Positions 28,400-39,302 of a DNA stretch of 64,000 nucleotides are shown here, in pieces. This stretch comes from Streptomyces cyaneochromogenes (GTDB taxonomy: Bacteria; Actinomycetota; Actinomycetes; Streptomycetales; Streptomycetaceae). Position 1 is the stretch's first letter. Every line of letters starts with the position of its first letter. Below the pieces are notes generated by a model that did not search any database, was not told where the DNA came from, and saw nothing but the letters and a program-made list of their open reading frames with translations. The position numbers and the translations under genes were made by a program. The stretch is taken from the NCBI RefSeq assembly GCF_003963535.1, contig NZ_CP034539.1:3410001-3474000 (forward strand), in the 5' to 3' direction.

Positions 28400-28975
28400 A
28401 TGAGCGCTGAGGCAACGACCGACGAGCGCGCCGGCATCCTCCTGGTCGACGACATGGAGGACAACCTGATCGCGCTGGAGGCCGTCCTGGGGTCCCTCAA
28501 CGAGCCGCTCGTCCGCGCACGTTCGGGCGAGGAGGCGATGAAGGCGCTGCTGCGCCAACGCTTCGCCCTGGTCCTGCTCGACGTCCGCATGCCGGGCATG
28601 GACGGCTTCGAAACGGCGACGAACATCAAAAGGCTCGACCAGACCAAGGACGTCCCGATCATCTTCCTGACCGGAGCGGAGGACGACCCCGGCTACGCCT
28701 TCCGCGGCTACGCGACCGGCGCCGCGGACTACCTGACCAAGCCGTTCGATCCATGGGTGCTGCGCGCGAAGGTGACGGTGTTCCTGGACCTGTACCGCAA
28801 GAGCCGGGAGCTGGAACGCCTGCTGACCCAGAAGCCGACGCACAGCGCCGAGTTCCTCATACGGCTGGCGGCTCTGGAGGAGGAACTGAACGGGAAGGAA
28901 CCGGACCTCGAAAGGCTGCGCAGCCAGGTCCGAGAGCTACGGCAATACCTGACAGGCGGACGGCAAGTGTCCTGA
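28400..28975 (+). CDS. Stand-alone response regulator with C-terminal helix, OsaB-like
   Basis: 191 residues. An N-terminal receiver (about 10-130) has acidic pocket Asp17-Asp18 (LLVDDMED), phospho-acceptor Asp61 (LVLLDVRMPGMDGF), the T/S switch in FLTGAED and Lys114 in YLTKPFDP. The remaining ~60 residues form a charged helical, probably coiled-coil, tail (LAALEEELNGKEPDLERLR) and no DNA-binding domain is present. Output is therefore by protein contact, plausibly with the hybrid kinase or the facing phosphatase. It begins 12 bases after the kinase stop, so the two are co-transcribed. Confidence 0.9.
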   Translation: MSAEATTDERAGILLVDDMEDNLIALEAVLGSLNEPLVRARSGEEAMKALLRQRFALVLLDVRMPGMDGFETATNIKRLDQTKDVPIIFLTGAEDDPGYAFRGYATGAADYLTKPFDPWVLRAKVTVFLDLYRKSRELERLLTQKPTHSAEFLIRLAALEEELNGKEPDLERLRSQVRELRQYLTGGRQVS

Positions 28976-29082
28976 CCTGGGGGGCGCGGGGCTGTGTCGA
29001 TCCGCGGCTCCGCCGCGAGGGCGCGACCAGCCACAACGAACCGGCAGTCGCGCACAGACCCCGCCACCCCTCCCCTTGGGCG

Positions 29083-30957
<1,875 letters not shown>

Positions 30958-31009
30958 GACATCCTCCGGGGCCCGCGACAGTGCGGCTGGCTCAGGTTGC
31001 GGCTGTTGT

Positions 31010-31025
31010 TTAACTCGCGAGTAAC
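31010..31025. promoter_or_regulatory. Palindrome upstream of the acyl-CoA ligase gene
   Basis: TTAACTCGCGAGTAAC contains a perfect 10-bp palindrome ACTCGCGAGT (31013-31022) within locally AT-rich DNA 53-68 bases upstream of the ligase start. The shape and position are those of a TetR-family operator controlling a fatty-acid gene. The regulator is not encoded nearby and is unknown. Confidence 0.45.
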
Positions 31026-31107
31026 TATCGAGCAGGGATCAGAGTAGATGCCGACCGGCCGGTGCGTAAGGGGCGGCGGGCTGTCACTTCCTACAGAGGA
31101 AAGCGGA

Positions 31108-31137
31108 GGGCCCGCCACACTACGGCGCGACGGGCCC
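31108..31137 (-). terminator. Hairpin downstream of lepA
   Basis: Inverted repeat GGGCCCG (31108-31114) and CGGGCCC (31131-31137) with a 16-base loop, starting 23 bases after the lepA stop in the lepA direction. There is no T-run, which is common for streptomycete terminators. Confidence 0.5.
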
Positions 31138-31159
31138 ATGGAATCGGTACACCTCGGGA

Positions 31160-33028
31160 CTATTTCTTGCCCTTGCCCGATCCCGCGCTGTCATCACTGC
31201 TCAGTACGGCGATGAAGGCCTCCTGCGGAACCTCCACGGAACCCACCATCTTCATCCGCTTCTTGCCTTCCTTCTGCTTCTCCAGCAGCTTCCGCTTACG
31301 GGAGATGTCACCGCCGTAGCACTTGGCGAGGACGTCCTTGCGGATGGCGCGGATGGTCTCGCGGGCGATCACCCGGGAGCCGATGGCGGCCTGGACGGGC
31401 ACCTCGAAGGCCTGCCGCGGGATCAGCTCCTTGAGCTTGGCGACGAGCCGTACACCGTACGCGTACGCCTGGTCCTTGTGGGTGATCGCCGAGAAGGCGT
31501 CGACCTTGTCGCCGTGCAGCAGGATGTCGACCTTGACCAGGCTGGAGGTCTGCTCACCGGTGGGCTCGTAGTCGAGCGAGGCGTAGCCGCGGGTCTTGGA
31601 CTTCAGCTGGTCGAAGAAGTCGAAGACGATCTCGGCGAGCGGCAGGGTGTAGCGGATCTCGACCCGGTCCTCGGACAGGTAGTCCATGCCGAGGAGGGTG
31701 CCGCGCCGGGTCTGGCACAGCTCCATGATCGAGCCGATGAACTCGGTCGGCGCGAGGATCGTGGCGCGCACGACCGGCTCGTACACCTCGTTGATCTTGC
31801 CCTCGGGGAACTCGCTCGGGTTGGTGACGGTGTGCTCGCTGCCGTCCTCCATCACGACCCGGTAGACCACGTTCGGCGCGGTCGCGATCAGGTCGAGGCC
31901 GAACTCGCGCTCCAGCCGCTCGCGGATCACGTCGAGGTGCAGCAGGCCGAGGAAGCCGACGCGGAAGCCGAAGCCGAGCGCGGCGGAGGTCTCCGGCTCG
32001 TAGACGAGCGCCGCGTCGTTGAGCTGCAGCTTGTCGAGGGCCTCGCGCAGCTCGGGGTAGTCGGAGCCGTCCAGCGGATACAGGCCGGAGAAGACCATCG
32101 GCTTCGGGTCCTTGTACCCACCGAGCGGCTCGGTGGCGCCCTTCTGCTGGCTGGTGACGGTGTCACCGACCTTGGACTGGCGAACGTCCTTCACACCCGT
32201 GATCAGATAGCCCACCTCGCCGACGCCGAGACCGTCGGCGGACAGCATCTCGGGCGAGTTCGTCCCGATCTCCAGCAGCTCGTGCGTGGCGCCCGTCGAC
32301 ATCATCTTGATGCGCTCGCGCTTGTTGAGCTGGCCGTCGATGACACGGACGTACGTCACGACACCGCGGTAGGAGTCGTAGACCGAGTCGAAGATCATCG
32401 CGCGGGCGGGGGCGTCCTTGACGCCGACCGGGGCCGGGATCTCCTTGACCACCTTGTCGAGCAGCGCGTCGACGCCGAGGCCGGTCTTCGCGGACACCCG
32501 CAGCACGTCGTCCGGGTCGCAGCCGACGAGGTTGGCGAGCTCCTCGGCGAACTTCTCGGGCTGGGCGGCCGGCAGGTCGATCTTGTTCAGTACGGGGATG
32601 ATCGTGAGGTCGTTCTCCATCGCCAGGTAGAGGTTGGCGAGGGTCTGCGCCTCGATGCCCTGGGCGGCGTCGACGAGGAGGACGGTCCCCTCACAGGCCG
32701 CGAGCGACCGTGAGACCTCGTAGGTGAAGTCGACGTGCCCCGGGGTGTCGATCATGTTGAGGATGTGCGTGTTGCCGGGTTCGTGGGTGGGAGCCCACGG
32801 CAGCCGCACCGCCTGGGACTTGATCGTGATGCCGCGCTCGCGCTCGATGTCCATCCGGTCGAGGTACTGAGCACGCATCTGCCGCTGCTCGACCACACCG
32901 GTCAGCTGGAGCATCCGGTCGGCGAGCGTGGACTTGCCGTGGTCGATGTGCGCGATGATGCAGAAATTGCGGATCAGAGCCGGGTCGGTACGGCTCGGCT
33001 CGGGCACATTGTTAGGGGTCGCGGGCAC
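31160..33028 (-). CDS. lepA: Elongation factor 4 (LepA)
   Basis: 622 residues from the GTG at 33028 (AGGA Shine-Dalgarno upstream), the usual length; an upstream in-frame start 20 codons earlier is less likely. P-loop AHIDHGKST, switch [35 protein letters not shown], then EF-G-like domains and the LepA-specific C-terminus ending in basic residues ([13 protein letters not shown]). LepA is a ribosome-dependent GTPase implicated in 30S assembly and back-translocation under stress. It is divergent from rpsT. Confidence 0.95.
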   Translation of the reverse strand: MPATPNNVPEPSRTDPALIRNFCIIAHIDHGKSTLADRMLQLTGVVEQRQMRAQYLDRMDIERERGITIKSQAVRLPWAPTHEPGNTHILNMIDTPGHVDFTYEVSRSLAACEGTVLLVDAAQGIEAQTLANLYLAMENDLTIIPVLNKIDLPAAQPEKFAEELANLVGCDPDDVLRVSAKTGLGVDALLDKVVKEIPAPVGVKDAPARAMIFDSVYDSYRGVVTYVRVIDGQLNKRERIKMMSTGATHELLEIGTNSPEMLSADGLGVGEVGYLITGVKDVRQSKVGDTVTSQQKGATEPLGGYKDPKPMVFSGLYPLDGSDYPELREALDKLQLNDAALVYEPETSAALGFGFRVGFLGLLHLDVIRERLEREFGLDLIATAPNVVYRVVMEDGSEHTVTNPSEFPEGKINEVYEPVVRATILAPTEFIGSIMELCQTRRGTLLGMDYLSEDRVEIRYTLPLAEIVFDFFDQLKSKTRGYASLDYEPTGEQTSSLVKVDILLHGDKVDAFSAITHKDQAYAYGVRLVAKLKELIPRQAFEVPVQAAIGSRVIARETIRAIRKDVLAKCYGGDISRKRKLLEKQKEGKKRMKMVGSVEVPQEAFIAVLSSDDSAGSGKGKK

Positions 33029-33117
33029 GCAGGGTCCTGTCTCTTGAGGCGCCTTATGCCTCGGGTCGGATCGATACGTAGGTTCCATGGTCCCACGGGC
33101 GGCGACCGGCGACCGTT

Positions 33118-33147
33118 TTGGGCCGTCGGCCGGGCCACTGGTACTCT
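33118..33147 (+). promoter_or_regulatory. Candidate rpsT promoter
   Basis: TTGGGC (33118-33123) and TACTCT (33142-33147) separated by 18 bases, about 100 bases upstream of rpsT. This is a reasonable but imperfect match to a vegetative sigma-70-type promoter. The long leader could carry S20 autoregulation, as known in other bacteria. Confidence 0.4.
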
Positions 33148-33248
33148 GGGTGGCTGTGTCTCATGCCCTCTCAGCACGAGGCACTCTCCAGAAAATCACC
33201 GGTGCGGGACCCTTGCGGTCCTGTGCCTGAACCTGAAAAGGCTCATTC

Positions 33249-33515
33249 GTGGCGAACATCAAGTCCCAGATCAAGCGGATCAAGACCAACGAGAAGGCCC
33301 GGCTGCGCAACAAGGCCGTCAAGTCCTCTCTGAAGACCGCGATCCGCAAGGCCCGTGAGGCCGCTGCCGCGGGTGACGTCGAGAAGGCCACCGAGTACCA
33401 GCGCGCCGCGTCGCGTGCCCTCGACAAGGCCGTCTCGAAGGGCGTCATCCACAAGAACCAGGCCGCCAACAAGAAGTCGGCGCTTGCTTCGAAGGTCGAA
33501 TCCCTCAAGGGCTGA
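33249..33515 (+). CDS. rpsT: 30S ribosomal protein S20
   Basis: 88 residues, very Lys/Arg/Ala-rich, with the S20 start [21 protein letters not shown] (positions 1-21) and the helical [16 protein letters not shown] end. S20 binds 16S rRNA at the bottom of the small subunit. It is monocistronic, with its own promoter region and a strong hairpin terminator about 125 bases after the stop. Start ATG at 33249. Confidence 0.96.
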   Translation: MANIKSQIKRIKTNEKARLRNKAVKSSLKTAIRKAREAAAAGDVEKATEYQRAASRALDKAVSKGVIHKNQAANKKSALASKVESLKG

Positions 33516-33639
33516 ACCTCTTCTTTGATCTGACCGCCGGAGGGAATCGAGCGGGCCCTCTCTCATCCGCTCCCGTCCGGCACCCCGAGCCTGTACGCGG
33601 CCTGCGTTCGCCACGCGGGTACGGGCTCAGCAGCTTGAA

Positions 33640-33692
33640 CCGAAGGCCCCGGCGCCTCGCCCTTCCCCAGGGCGCGGCGGCGGGGCCTTCGG
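33640..33692 (+). terminator. Hairpin terminator downstream of rpsT
   Basis: CCGAAGGCCCCG (33640-33651) pairs perfectly with CGGGGCCTTCGG (33681-33692), a 12-bp GC-rich stem; inner bases GCGCC/GGCGC can extend it. It lies in the gap between rpsT and the convergent NTF2-like gene and could stop transcription from both sides. Confidence 0.8.
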
Positions 33693-33727
33693 CATGGGTC
33701 AGGCTGGTCAGGCCTTCCCTGCGACCG

Positions 33728-34123
33728 TCACGACCAGAAGTCGTTGGACTTGTCGATGTCCGCGATGCACTCGTCGAGATCGCTGATCCTGTCTCCTACG
33801 ACGCGGAAGACGATCGCCCCGTCCTCGTCGATGCGCTTGCCCTGGCGCTCCGCCTTGAAGTGGTGCACGGAGACCACGTGCCCCCGGCCGTCGACGAGCA
33901 GGTTGCGGAGTTCGACCTGCATCGTCCCGGCCGTCTCCTCGAAGAGCCGGCCGTACATCTCGATGACCGCGTCCTGCCCCTTGAAGTCACCCGACAGCGG
34001 GTGGCTGCCGGGCACGTGGTGCGTGCAGTCCGATGTCATCAGCCCGCGCAGGGCGTCCATGTCACCTCGTGTGAAGGCTTCGTAGCCCTTCCGGACGAGA
34101 GTCGCGTGCGGGTGTTCAGCCAT
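33728..34123 (-). CDS. NTF2-like protein (SnoaL/ester-cyclase type)
   Basis: 131 residues from ATG 34123, which has an AAGGTGG Shine-Dalgarno nine bases upstream. Start MAEHPHATLVRKGYEAFTRG, then MTSDCTHHVPG with a His pair, GDFKGQDAVIEMYGRLF, and beta strands VHHFKAERQGKRIDEDGAIVF. The pattern is the SnoaL-like branch of NTF2 proteins. Function is unassigned; the family includes polyketide cyclases, isomerases and stress proteins. No operon partner; holA is 68 bases upstream on the same strand. Confidence 0.8.
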   Translation of the reverse strand: MAEHPHATLVRKGYEAFTRGDMDALRGLMTSDCTHHVPGSHPLSGDFKGQDAVIEMYGRLFEETAGTMQVELRNLLVDGRGHVVSVHHFKAERQGKRIDEDGAIVFRVVGDRISDLDECIADIDKSNDFWS

Positions 34124-34191
34124 GCCTGATCGCCACCTTCCCTGATGTAAGGCGATGTACGGCCGATACGCCCGATTCTCCTCTCTTCTCC

Positions 34192-35181
34192 CTAGCCCCG
34201 CCCCCGGGAACGTGCCGCCCGCGCGACCGCCACGACCGCCTTCTCCAGGGCATACCCGGGGTCGTCCCCGCCGCCCTTCACTCCGGCGTCCGCCTCGGCG
34301 ACCGCCTGCAGCGCGACCGCCACTCCGTCCGGCGTCCACCCCCGCATCTGCTGTCGGACGCGGTCGATCTTCCACGGCGGCATACCCAGCTCACGCGCGA
34401 GGTCGGCGGGACGCCCGCCCCGGGCCGAGGACAGCTTCCCGATGGCCCGCACGCCCTGTGCCAGCGCGCTGGTGATCATGACCGGCGCCACGCCCGTCGC
34501 CAGCGACCACCGCAGCGCCTCCAGCGCCTCCGCGGCCCGCCCCTCGACCGCCCGGTCGGCGACGGTGAAGCTCGACGCCTCGGCCCGGCCGGTGTAGTAC
34601 CGCCCGACGACCGCCTCGTCGACGGTCCCCTCGACATCGGCGACCAGCTGGCTCACCGCGGACGCCAGCTCCCGCAGATCGCTCCCGATGGCATCGACCA
34701 GCGCCTGACAGGCTTCCGGCGTCGCGGACCGCCCGGTCGCCCGGAACTCCTGCCTGACGAACGCCAGCCGGTCCGCCGGCTTCGTCATCTTCGGGCACGC
34801 CACCTCCCGCGCCCCCGCCTTGCGCGCGGCGTCGAGCAGCTTCTTGCCCTTGGCCTGACCGGCGTGCAGCAGCACCAGGGTGATCTCCTCGGCGGGAGCC
34901 GTGAGATACGCCGTGACGTCCTTGATCGTGTCCGCCGACAGGTCCTGCGCATTGCGCACGACCACGACCTTGCGCTCCGCGAACAGCGAGGGGCTGGTCA
35001 GCTCGGCCAGCGTGCCCGGCTGCAACTGGTCCGAGGTCAGCTCCCGTACGTCCGTGTCGGCATCGGCGGCCCTGGCGGCAACCACCACCTCCCGCACGGC
35101 ACGATCGAGCAGCAGCTCCTCCTGACCCACGGCGAGGGTCACAGGGGCAAGGGGGTCGTCGTTCGCAGTCTTCCTGGCCAT
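34192..35181 (-). CDS. holA: DNA polymerase III subunit delta
   Basis: About 329 residues. An N-terminal AAA+-like domain (LAVGQEELLLDRAVREVV, LFAERKVVVVRNAQDLS, ITLVLLHAG) is followed by the lid region (LVDAIGSDLRELASAVSQLV) and the C-terminal collar helices. The delta subunit opens the beta sliding clamp in the clamp loader. ATG 35181 (MARKTAND) is preferred; another in-frame ATG lies four codons upstream at 35193. The ~130 bases between here and the gene at 35318 are Pro/Gly-rich-looking spacer. Confidence 0.9.
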   Translation of the reverse strand: MARKTANDDPLAPVTLAVGQEELLLDRAVREVVVAARAADADTDVRELTSDQLQPGTLAELTSPSLFAERKVVVVRNAQDLSADTIKDVTAYLTAPAEEITLVLLHAGQAKGKKLLDAARKAGAREVACPKMTKPADRLAFVRQEFRATGRSATPEACQALVDAIGSDLRELASAVSQLVADVEGTVDEAVVGRYYTGRAEASSFTVADRAVEGRAAEALEALRWSLATGVAPVMITSALAQGVRAIGKLSSARGGRPADLARELGMPPWKIDRVRQQMRGWTPDGVAVALQAVAEADAGVKGGGDDPGYALEKAVVAVARAARSRGRG

Positions 35182-35317
35182 CGCGTACAGCATGGCATGG
35201 GGGACTGACAGCGGGGGCGGGAGCGGTGTGCCCCCTGCCCGAAGAGCTGGGGGCACACCGCCGGCTCCGGACGGCGCGGCCCCGCCCCCCGCCCAGCCAC
35301 GCCGGGCAGGCGTCCGG

Positions 35318-35563
35318 CTACGGCTCCTCCCGCCACCCGTCCCACTCCCCCGCGAACGCGTCCAGCTCCCCCGGATCCAGCCGCCCCGCCTCGTCCCGCA
35401 GCACCACCAGCCACTGCGCGTCCTCGGCGTCGTCCTCCCCGGCCAGCGCGTCCCGCACCAGCCGCGGCTGCTCATCGATCGCGAACCGCTCCCCGAGCGC
35501 CTCCGCGGCCTCCTCCGCCGCGTCACGATCGGGCAGCACCAGCACATGTCTCACATCACTCAC
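35318..35563 (-). CDS. Small acidic hypothetical protein
   Basis: 81 residues from GTG 35563 (weak GAGAA upstream); an earlier GTG at 35581 would add six residues. The sequence is strongly acidic with a ferredoxin-like beta-alpha start VSDVRHVLVLPDRDAAEEAAE, then LVRDALAGEDDAEDAQWLVVL and EWDGWREEP. This looks like a conserved streptomycete protein of the holA neighbourhood, similar in style to ribonuclease-E-inhibitor-like (RraB-type) proteins, but that resemblance is tentative. Function unknown. Confidence 0.65.
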   Translation of the reverse strand: MSDVRHVLVLPDRDAAEEAAEALGERFAIDEQPRLVRDALAGEDDAEDAQWLVVLRDEAGRLDPGELDAFAGEWDGWREEP

Positions 35564-35794
35564 GGAGCAATTCTCAGGCACCCGAGGAGGCTCGAACGCA
35601 CGCCGGGGTCCGGGAACGGACAGCCGCCCGCCGCCGCAGCGCGGCCCTGAGGTGCCAGGGCAACCTCATGAACTCCGGCCACCCCGTGAACCCGGCCGAC
35701 CCGTGCCCCCTGGGCAACCATGAACCCCACAGCCGGATTCGCCCGAGCAGCCTCCCTGCCCGGCTCGGGCCCGGACTCGGACGCGGACTCGGAC

Positions 35795-36634
35795 TCAGCC
35801 CTCCCTGCCCGGCTTCCGTACCGTCGGCACCCGGTCCAGCTCGATCCCGAACCGTTCCCGGTAGACCCCCAGCACCTCCTCGTCCGTGCCCAACTCCCGC
35901 TCCTCACGACTCCCGTCGGCCGCCGTCGACTTGAACGTGCGGCCGCTGAGCGTGATCCGCCCTCCGTCCTCCGTCACGCGCGAACACACCAGGGACTGCG
36001 TGAAGTGCGACCCCGGCGAGGTGCTGTGCCACCACGCCCCCGCCACGAAGTCACCGAGCACCCGTGGCCGCTGCTCCAGCCGGTACTCCGGCCGACCGGC
36101 CATGCCGACCTCCAGGTCCGCCGCCTCCGCCACGTCGTATCCGCCACGCACCCCGGCCTCATCCGGCCCGGCCTCCACGATCCGGAACACGCCCGCGGGA
36201 TCCACCTGCTCACCCCGCGCCTCGAACGCCAGCGGATAGTGACTGTGCGCCCCGAATCCGACGTCCGCCAGCCACGCTCCCCCGTCCACCGTCCTGACCT
36301 TGAGCGCCATGTGGTCGTAGGGGATCCCGAGCCGCCCCTCCTTCCCGTGCACCCGCGCCGCGAGCAGCGTCACGTCGAAGCCCAGCGCGGTGAGCAACGC
36401 CCCGAACGCCCCGTTCAGTTCGTAGCAGAACCCTCCCCGTCCGGCCCCCACCACCTTGTCCAGCAGTCGCTTCTCCTCCAGCACGATCTCCTCGCCGAGG
36501 TGGATCGACAGGTTCTCGAACGGCACGGTCTGCAGATGGCGCAGATGCAGCTCGCGCAGCACGTCCACGGTGGGCCAGGCCGGGTGCTCGACCCCCAGGC
36601 GACGGAGATAGGCATCAACCTCAACGGAATCCAT
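35795..36634 (-). CDS. Arylamine N-acetyltransferase
   Basis: 279 residues, the NAT length. The catalytic triad is visible: Cys70 in RGGFCYELNG, His108 in YDHMALKV and Asp124 in WLADVGFG. The N-terminal helical bundle has VPFENLSIHLG, a NAT hallmark. NATs transfer acetyl from acetyl-CoA to arylamines or hydrazines, and in actinomycetes related enzymes form amide bonds in ansamycin biosynthesis. ATG 36634 lies four bases after the comEC stop, so it is probably co-transcribed with comEA-comEC. The 230 bases upstream of its distal neighbour (35564-35794) hold nothing recognisable. Confidence 0.92.
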   Translation of the reverse strand: MDSVEVDAYLRRLGVEHPAWPTVDVLRELHLRHLQTVPFENLSIHLGEEIVLEEKRLLDKVVGAGRGGFCYELNGAFGALLTALGFDVTLLAARVHGKEGRLGIPYDHMALKVRTVDGGAWLADVGFGAHSHYPLAFEARGEQVDPAGVFRIVEAGPDEAGVRGGYDVAEAADLEVGMAGRPEYRLEQRPRVLGDFVAGAWWHSTSPGSHFTQSLVCSRVTEDGGRITLSGRTFKSTAADGSREERELGTDEEVLGVYRERFGIELDRVPTVRKPGREG

Positions 36635-36638
36635 GCCC

Positions 36639-39302
36639 TCAGTCTCCCGCCACCGCGAGCTCCGCGCCCGTGCCCACGACCGCCAGCGCCCCGTCCTCGT
36701 CCGTCCGCAGCACCACCGCACCCTGCGCCCGCAGCGCCGCGACGGTGCCGGGAGCGGGGTGCCCGTACGGGTTGTCCTCACCGCAGCTGATCAACGCCAG
36801 CCGCGGCGCCGCCCGGCGTATGAGCTCCGGGTCCTGGTACGCCGAGCCGTGGTGGGCGACCTTGAGCACATCCACGCCGCCCAGCAACGCCCCGGCCGGC
36901 GATCTCAACAGCGCTTGCTGGGCCGGGGGTTCGAGGTCCCCGAGCAGCAGGAGCCGCAGCCCGGCCGACCGGACGAGCAGGGTGACACTGGCGTCGTTCG
37001 GTCCCTCCGGGGCCGGCACCGGGTGCGCCGGCGGCCACACCACCTGCCAGCTCAGCGCCCCGGTCCGCCGCTCCTCCCCGGCAGCTGCCCGGGTCAGGGG
37101 GACGCCCCGAGCGGCCGCCTCCCTGCGTACGAACTCCACCTGGTCCACGGGCTCTTCGTGCCCTGTGGTCTCGATCGCGCCCACCTCACGCCCTCGCAGC
37201 ACGCCGGGCAGGCCCGCGACGTGGTCCGCGTGGTAGTGGGTCAGCACGACGAGCGGGATCCTGGTGATCCCCAGCGTGCGCAGACACCGGTCGACCAGCG
37301 TCGGATCGGGGCCTGCGTCCACCACCACACCCGTGCCCTCGCCCGCCGCGAGCACCGTCGCGTCGCCCTGCCCCACATCGCACACGGCGAACCGCCACCC
37401 GGGCGGAGGCCACCCCGTGACCACCCTGGTCAGCGGCGGCGGCTGCAGCACCACCAGCAGGAGCAGCGCCCCGCAGACACCGCACCACCAGGGGTGCCGC
37501 AACAGTCGCCGACCGGCGAGCAGGGCGACCACCGTGACGAGGGCGAGCAGCGCCGCCCCCGTCCAGCTCCCTGGCCAGTCCACGCCCGCCCCGGGCAGTG
37601 CGGCGCCTGTCCGGGCGACGTCCGCGATCCACCCGGCCGGCCAACTCGCACACCAGGCCAGCACCTTGGCCATCGGCATCGCGAGCGGTGCCGACGCCAG
37701 CGCCGCGAAGCCCAGCACCGTGGCCGGTGCGATCGCGAACTCCGCGAGCAGGTTGCACGGCACCGCCACCAGGCTCACCCGGGCCGAGAGCACGGCCACG
37801 ACCGGCGCGCACAGGGCCTGCGCGGCAGCCGCGGCCGCCAGCGCCTCGGCCAACCGCGGCGGCACCCCTCGGCGGCGCAGCGCCGCACTCCAGCGGGGCG
37901 CGAGGGTGAGCAGGGCGCCCGTGGCGAGCACGGAGAGCAGAAAGCCGTAACTACGGGCCAGCCACGGGTCGTACAGCACCAGCAGCAGTACGGCCGTCGC
38001 CAGCGCCGGGACGAGTGATCTGCGGCGTCCGGTCGCCAGTGCCAGCAGCGCGACGGCCCCGCAGGCCGCGGCCCGCAGCACGCTCGGGTCCGGCCGGCAC
38101 ACGACGACGAACGCGAGGGTGAGCCCTCCGCCGAGCAGCGCGGTGGACCGCAGGGAGATACCGAGGCGAGGTGCGAGGCCACGACGCTCTGCCCGCTGGG
38201 CCAGTCCGGGCGGGCCGATCAGCAGGGCGAGGATGATCGTGAGGTTGCTGCCGGAGACGGCGAGCGTGTGCGCGAGGTCGGTCTCCTTGAACGCCTCGTC
38301 CAACTCCGGCGTGATCCGGGAGGTGTCGCCCACGACCAGCCCCGGCAGCAGCGCCCGCGCGTCCGCAGGCAACCCGTCGGTCGCCTCCCGCAGGCCTCCC
38401 CGCAACCGCCCCGCCAACCGCTGCGCTTCAGTCGGCTGCCCCACGACCTCCGGCACAGCCGGGTCCCGGACCCGCAGTACGGCAGCGATCCGGTCACCGT
38501 CGGCCAAGGAGGGCGCGAGGCGGGCGGTCACGCGCAGCCGCGTGGAAGGGAGAAGCCGCAGCCAGGGCGAATGCCGGGCGGCAGCGGAGTGGGACGGCAC
38601 ATCGGCGTCGCCGGAGGCTCCCCATCCACCGTCGACGATCATCAGCACCGGCGCCCGCGTCACCACGGCCGCGCCGTCCGTCTCTTCGACGCGCCGTACG
38701 TCCGCGTTGATCAGCACGGACGTCGGCGCCATGTGATTCCCTCGGACCCGGGGCCGGGTGAGCCGCGGATCGGCGGTGACCTCGACCTCGGCGGTCACGG
38801 TGGCGTACTCCCGGGCCAGCCCCGGCACCGGCCCACGCCGCAGATCGGCCCCGTGCAGCCCGGCGGAGACGGCGGCCGCGGCGACGCAGAGCAGCACGGC
38901 GGCGACGGAGGTACGCGGCCAGGTGCGTCGCACGGGCGCGGTGTCCTGCCTGCGCGGCCACTTGAGCGGACCTGCCAAAGACGCCTGCCGGGCCGCTCCG
39001 TCCCGCCCGGGAGCGGAACCGGGTCGAGGTACGGTCGCATGACCAGCGCGCCCACCGCCCCGCCGTACCAGCACCAGTACGCCTGCCGCGACCAGACAGA
39101 CGGCCGCCACACCGGCCACCCACACCGATGGGGCATCCAGCATGAGCGCCGCCGTTCCCCAGGCGGCCAGCGCGGGTAGGACGAGTCGGAGGTCCGTCGG
39201 TCCTTCCTGCCGGGGGTGGGAGGTGCCGAGCCGGCTACCCGACGCGGCATGAACGGCGGCGCGGGAGGGCGCGCGGACGGGTGTGCGGGCATCGTGACTC
39301 AT
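36639..39302 (-). CDS. comEC: ComEC/Rec2-family DNA channel protein
   Basis: 887 residues. Several N-terminal membrane segments and an OB-like extracellular region (TAEVEVTADPRLTRPRVRG) come first. The competence membrane domain (HTLAVSGSNLTIILALLIG, the family hallmark) and a C-terminal metallo-beta-lactamase domain follow, with DVGQGDATVL, THYHADHVAGLPG and KVAHHGSAYQ. All key metal-binding residues appear intact. In competent bacteria ComEC is the inner-membrane channel for single-stranded DNA. Natural competence is not generally seen in Streptomyces, so the role here is open. ATG overlaps the comEA stop (ATGA). Confidence 0.92.
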   Translation of the reverse strand: MSHDARTPVRAPSRAAVHAASGSRLGTSHPRQEGPTDLRLVLPALAAWGTAALMLDAPSVWVAGVAAVCLVAAGVLVLVRRGGGRAGHATVPRPGSAPGRDGAARQASLAGPLKWPRRQDTAPVRRTWPRTSVAAVLLCVAAAAVSAGLHGADLRRGPVPGLAREYATVTAEVEVTADPRLTRPRVRGNHMAPTSVLINADVRRVEETDGAAVVTRAPVLMIVDGGWGASGDADVPSHSAAARHSPWLRLLPSTRLRVTARLAPSLADGDRIAAVLRVRDPAVPEVVGQPTEAQRLAGRLRGGLREATDGLPADARALLPGLVVGDTSRITPELDEAFKETDLAHTLAVSGSNLTIILALLIGPPGLAQRAERRGLAPRLGISLRSTALLGGGLTLAFVVVCRPDPSVLRAAACGAVALLALATGRRRSLVPALATAVLLLVLYDPWLARSYGFLLSVLATGALLTLAPRWSAALRRRGVPPRLAEALAAAAAAQALCAPVVAVLSARVSLVAVPCNLLAEFAIAPATVLGFAALASAPLAMPMAKVLAWCASWPAGWIADVARTGAALPGAGVDWPGSWTGAALLALVTVVALLAGRRLLRHPWWCGVCGALLLLVVLQPPPLTRVVTGWPPPGWRFAVCDVGQGDATVLAAGEGTGVVVDAGPDPTLVDRCLRTLGITRIPLVVLTHYHADHVAGLPGVLRGREVGAIETTGHEEPVDQVEFVRREAAARGVPLTRAAAGEERRTGALSWQVVWPPAHPVPAPEGPNDASVTLLVRSAGLRLLLLGDLEPPAQQALLRSPAGALLGGVDVLKVAHHGSAYQDPELIRRAAPRLALISCGEDNPYGHPAPGTVAALRAQGAVVLRTDEDGALAVVGTGAELAVAGD

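Noticed and set aside
25946..28843. 965-codon open frame on the minus strand
   Set aside because: Antisense of the hybrid kinase and receiver genes, with mirror-image repeats and no protein family features.
36064..36297. Pro/Arg-rich small plus-strand frames over the N-acetyltransferase
   Set aside because: Low-complexity antisense frames produced by high GC, with no start context or domain.
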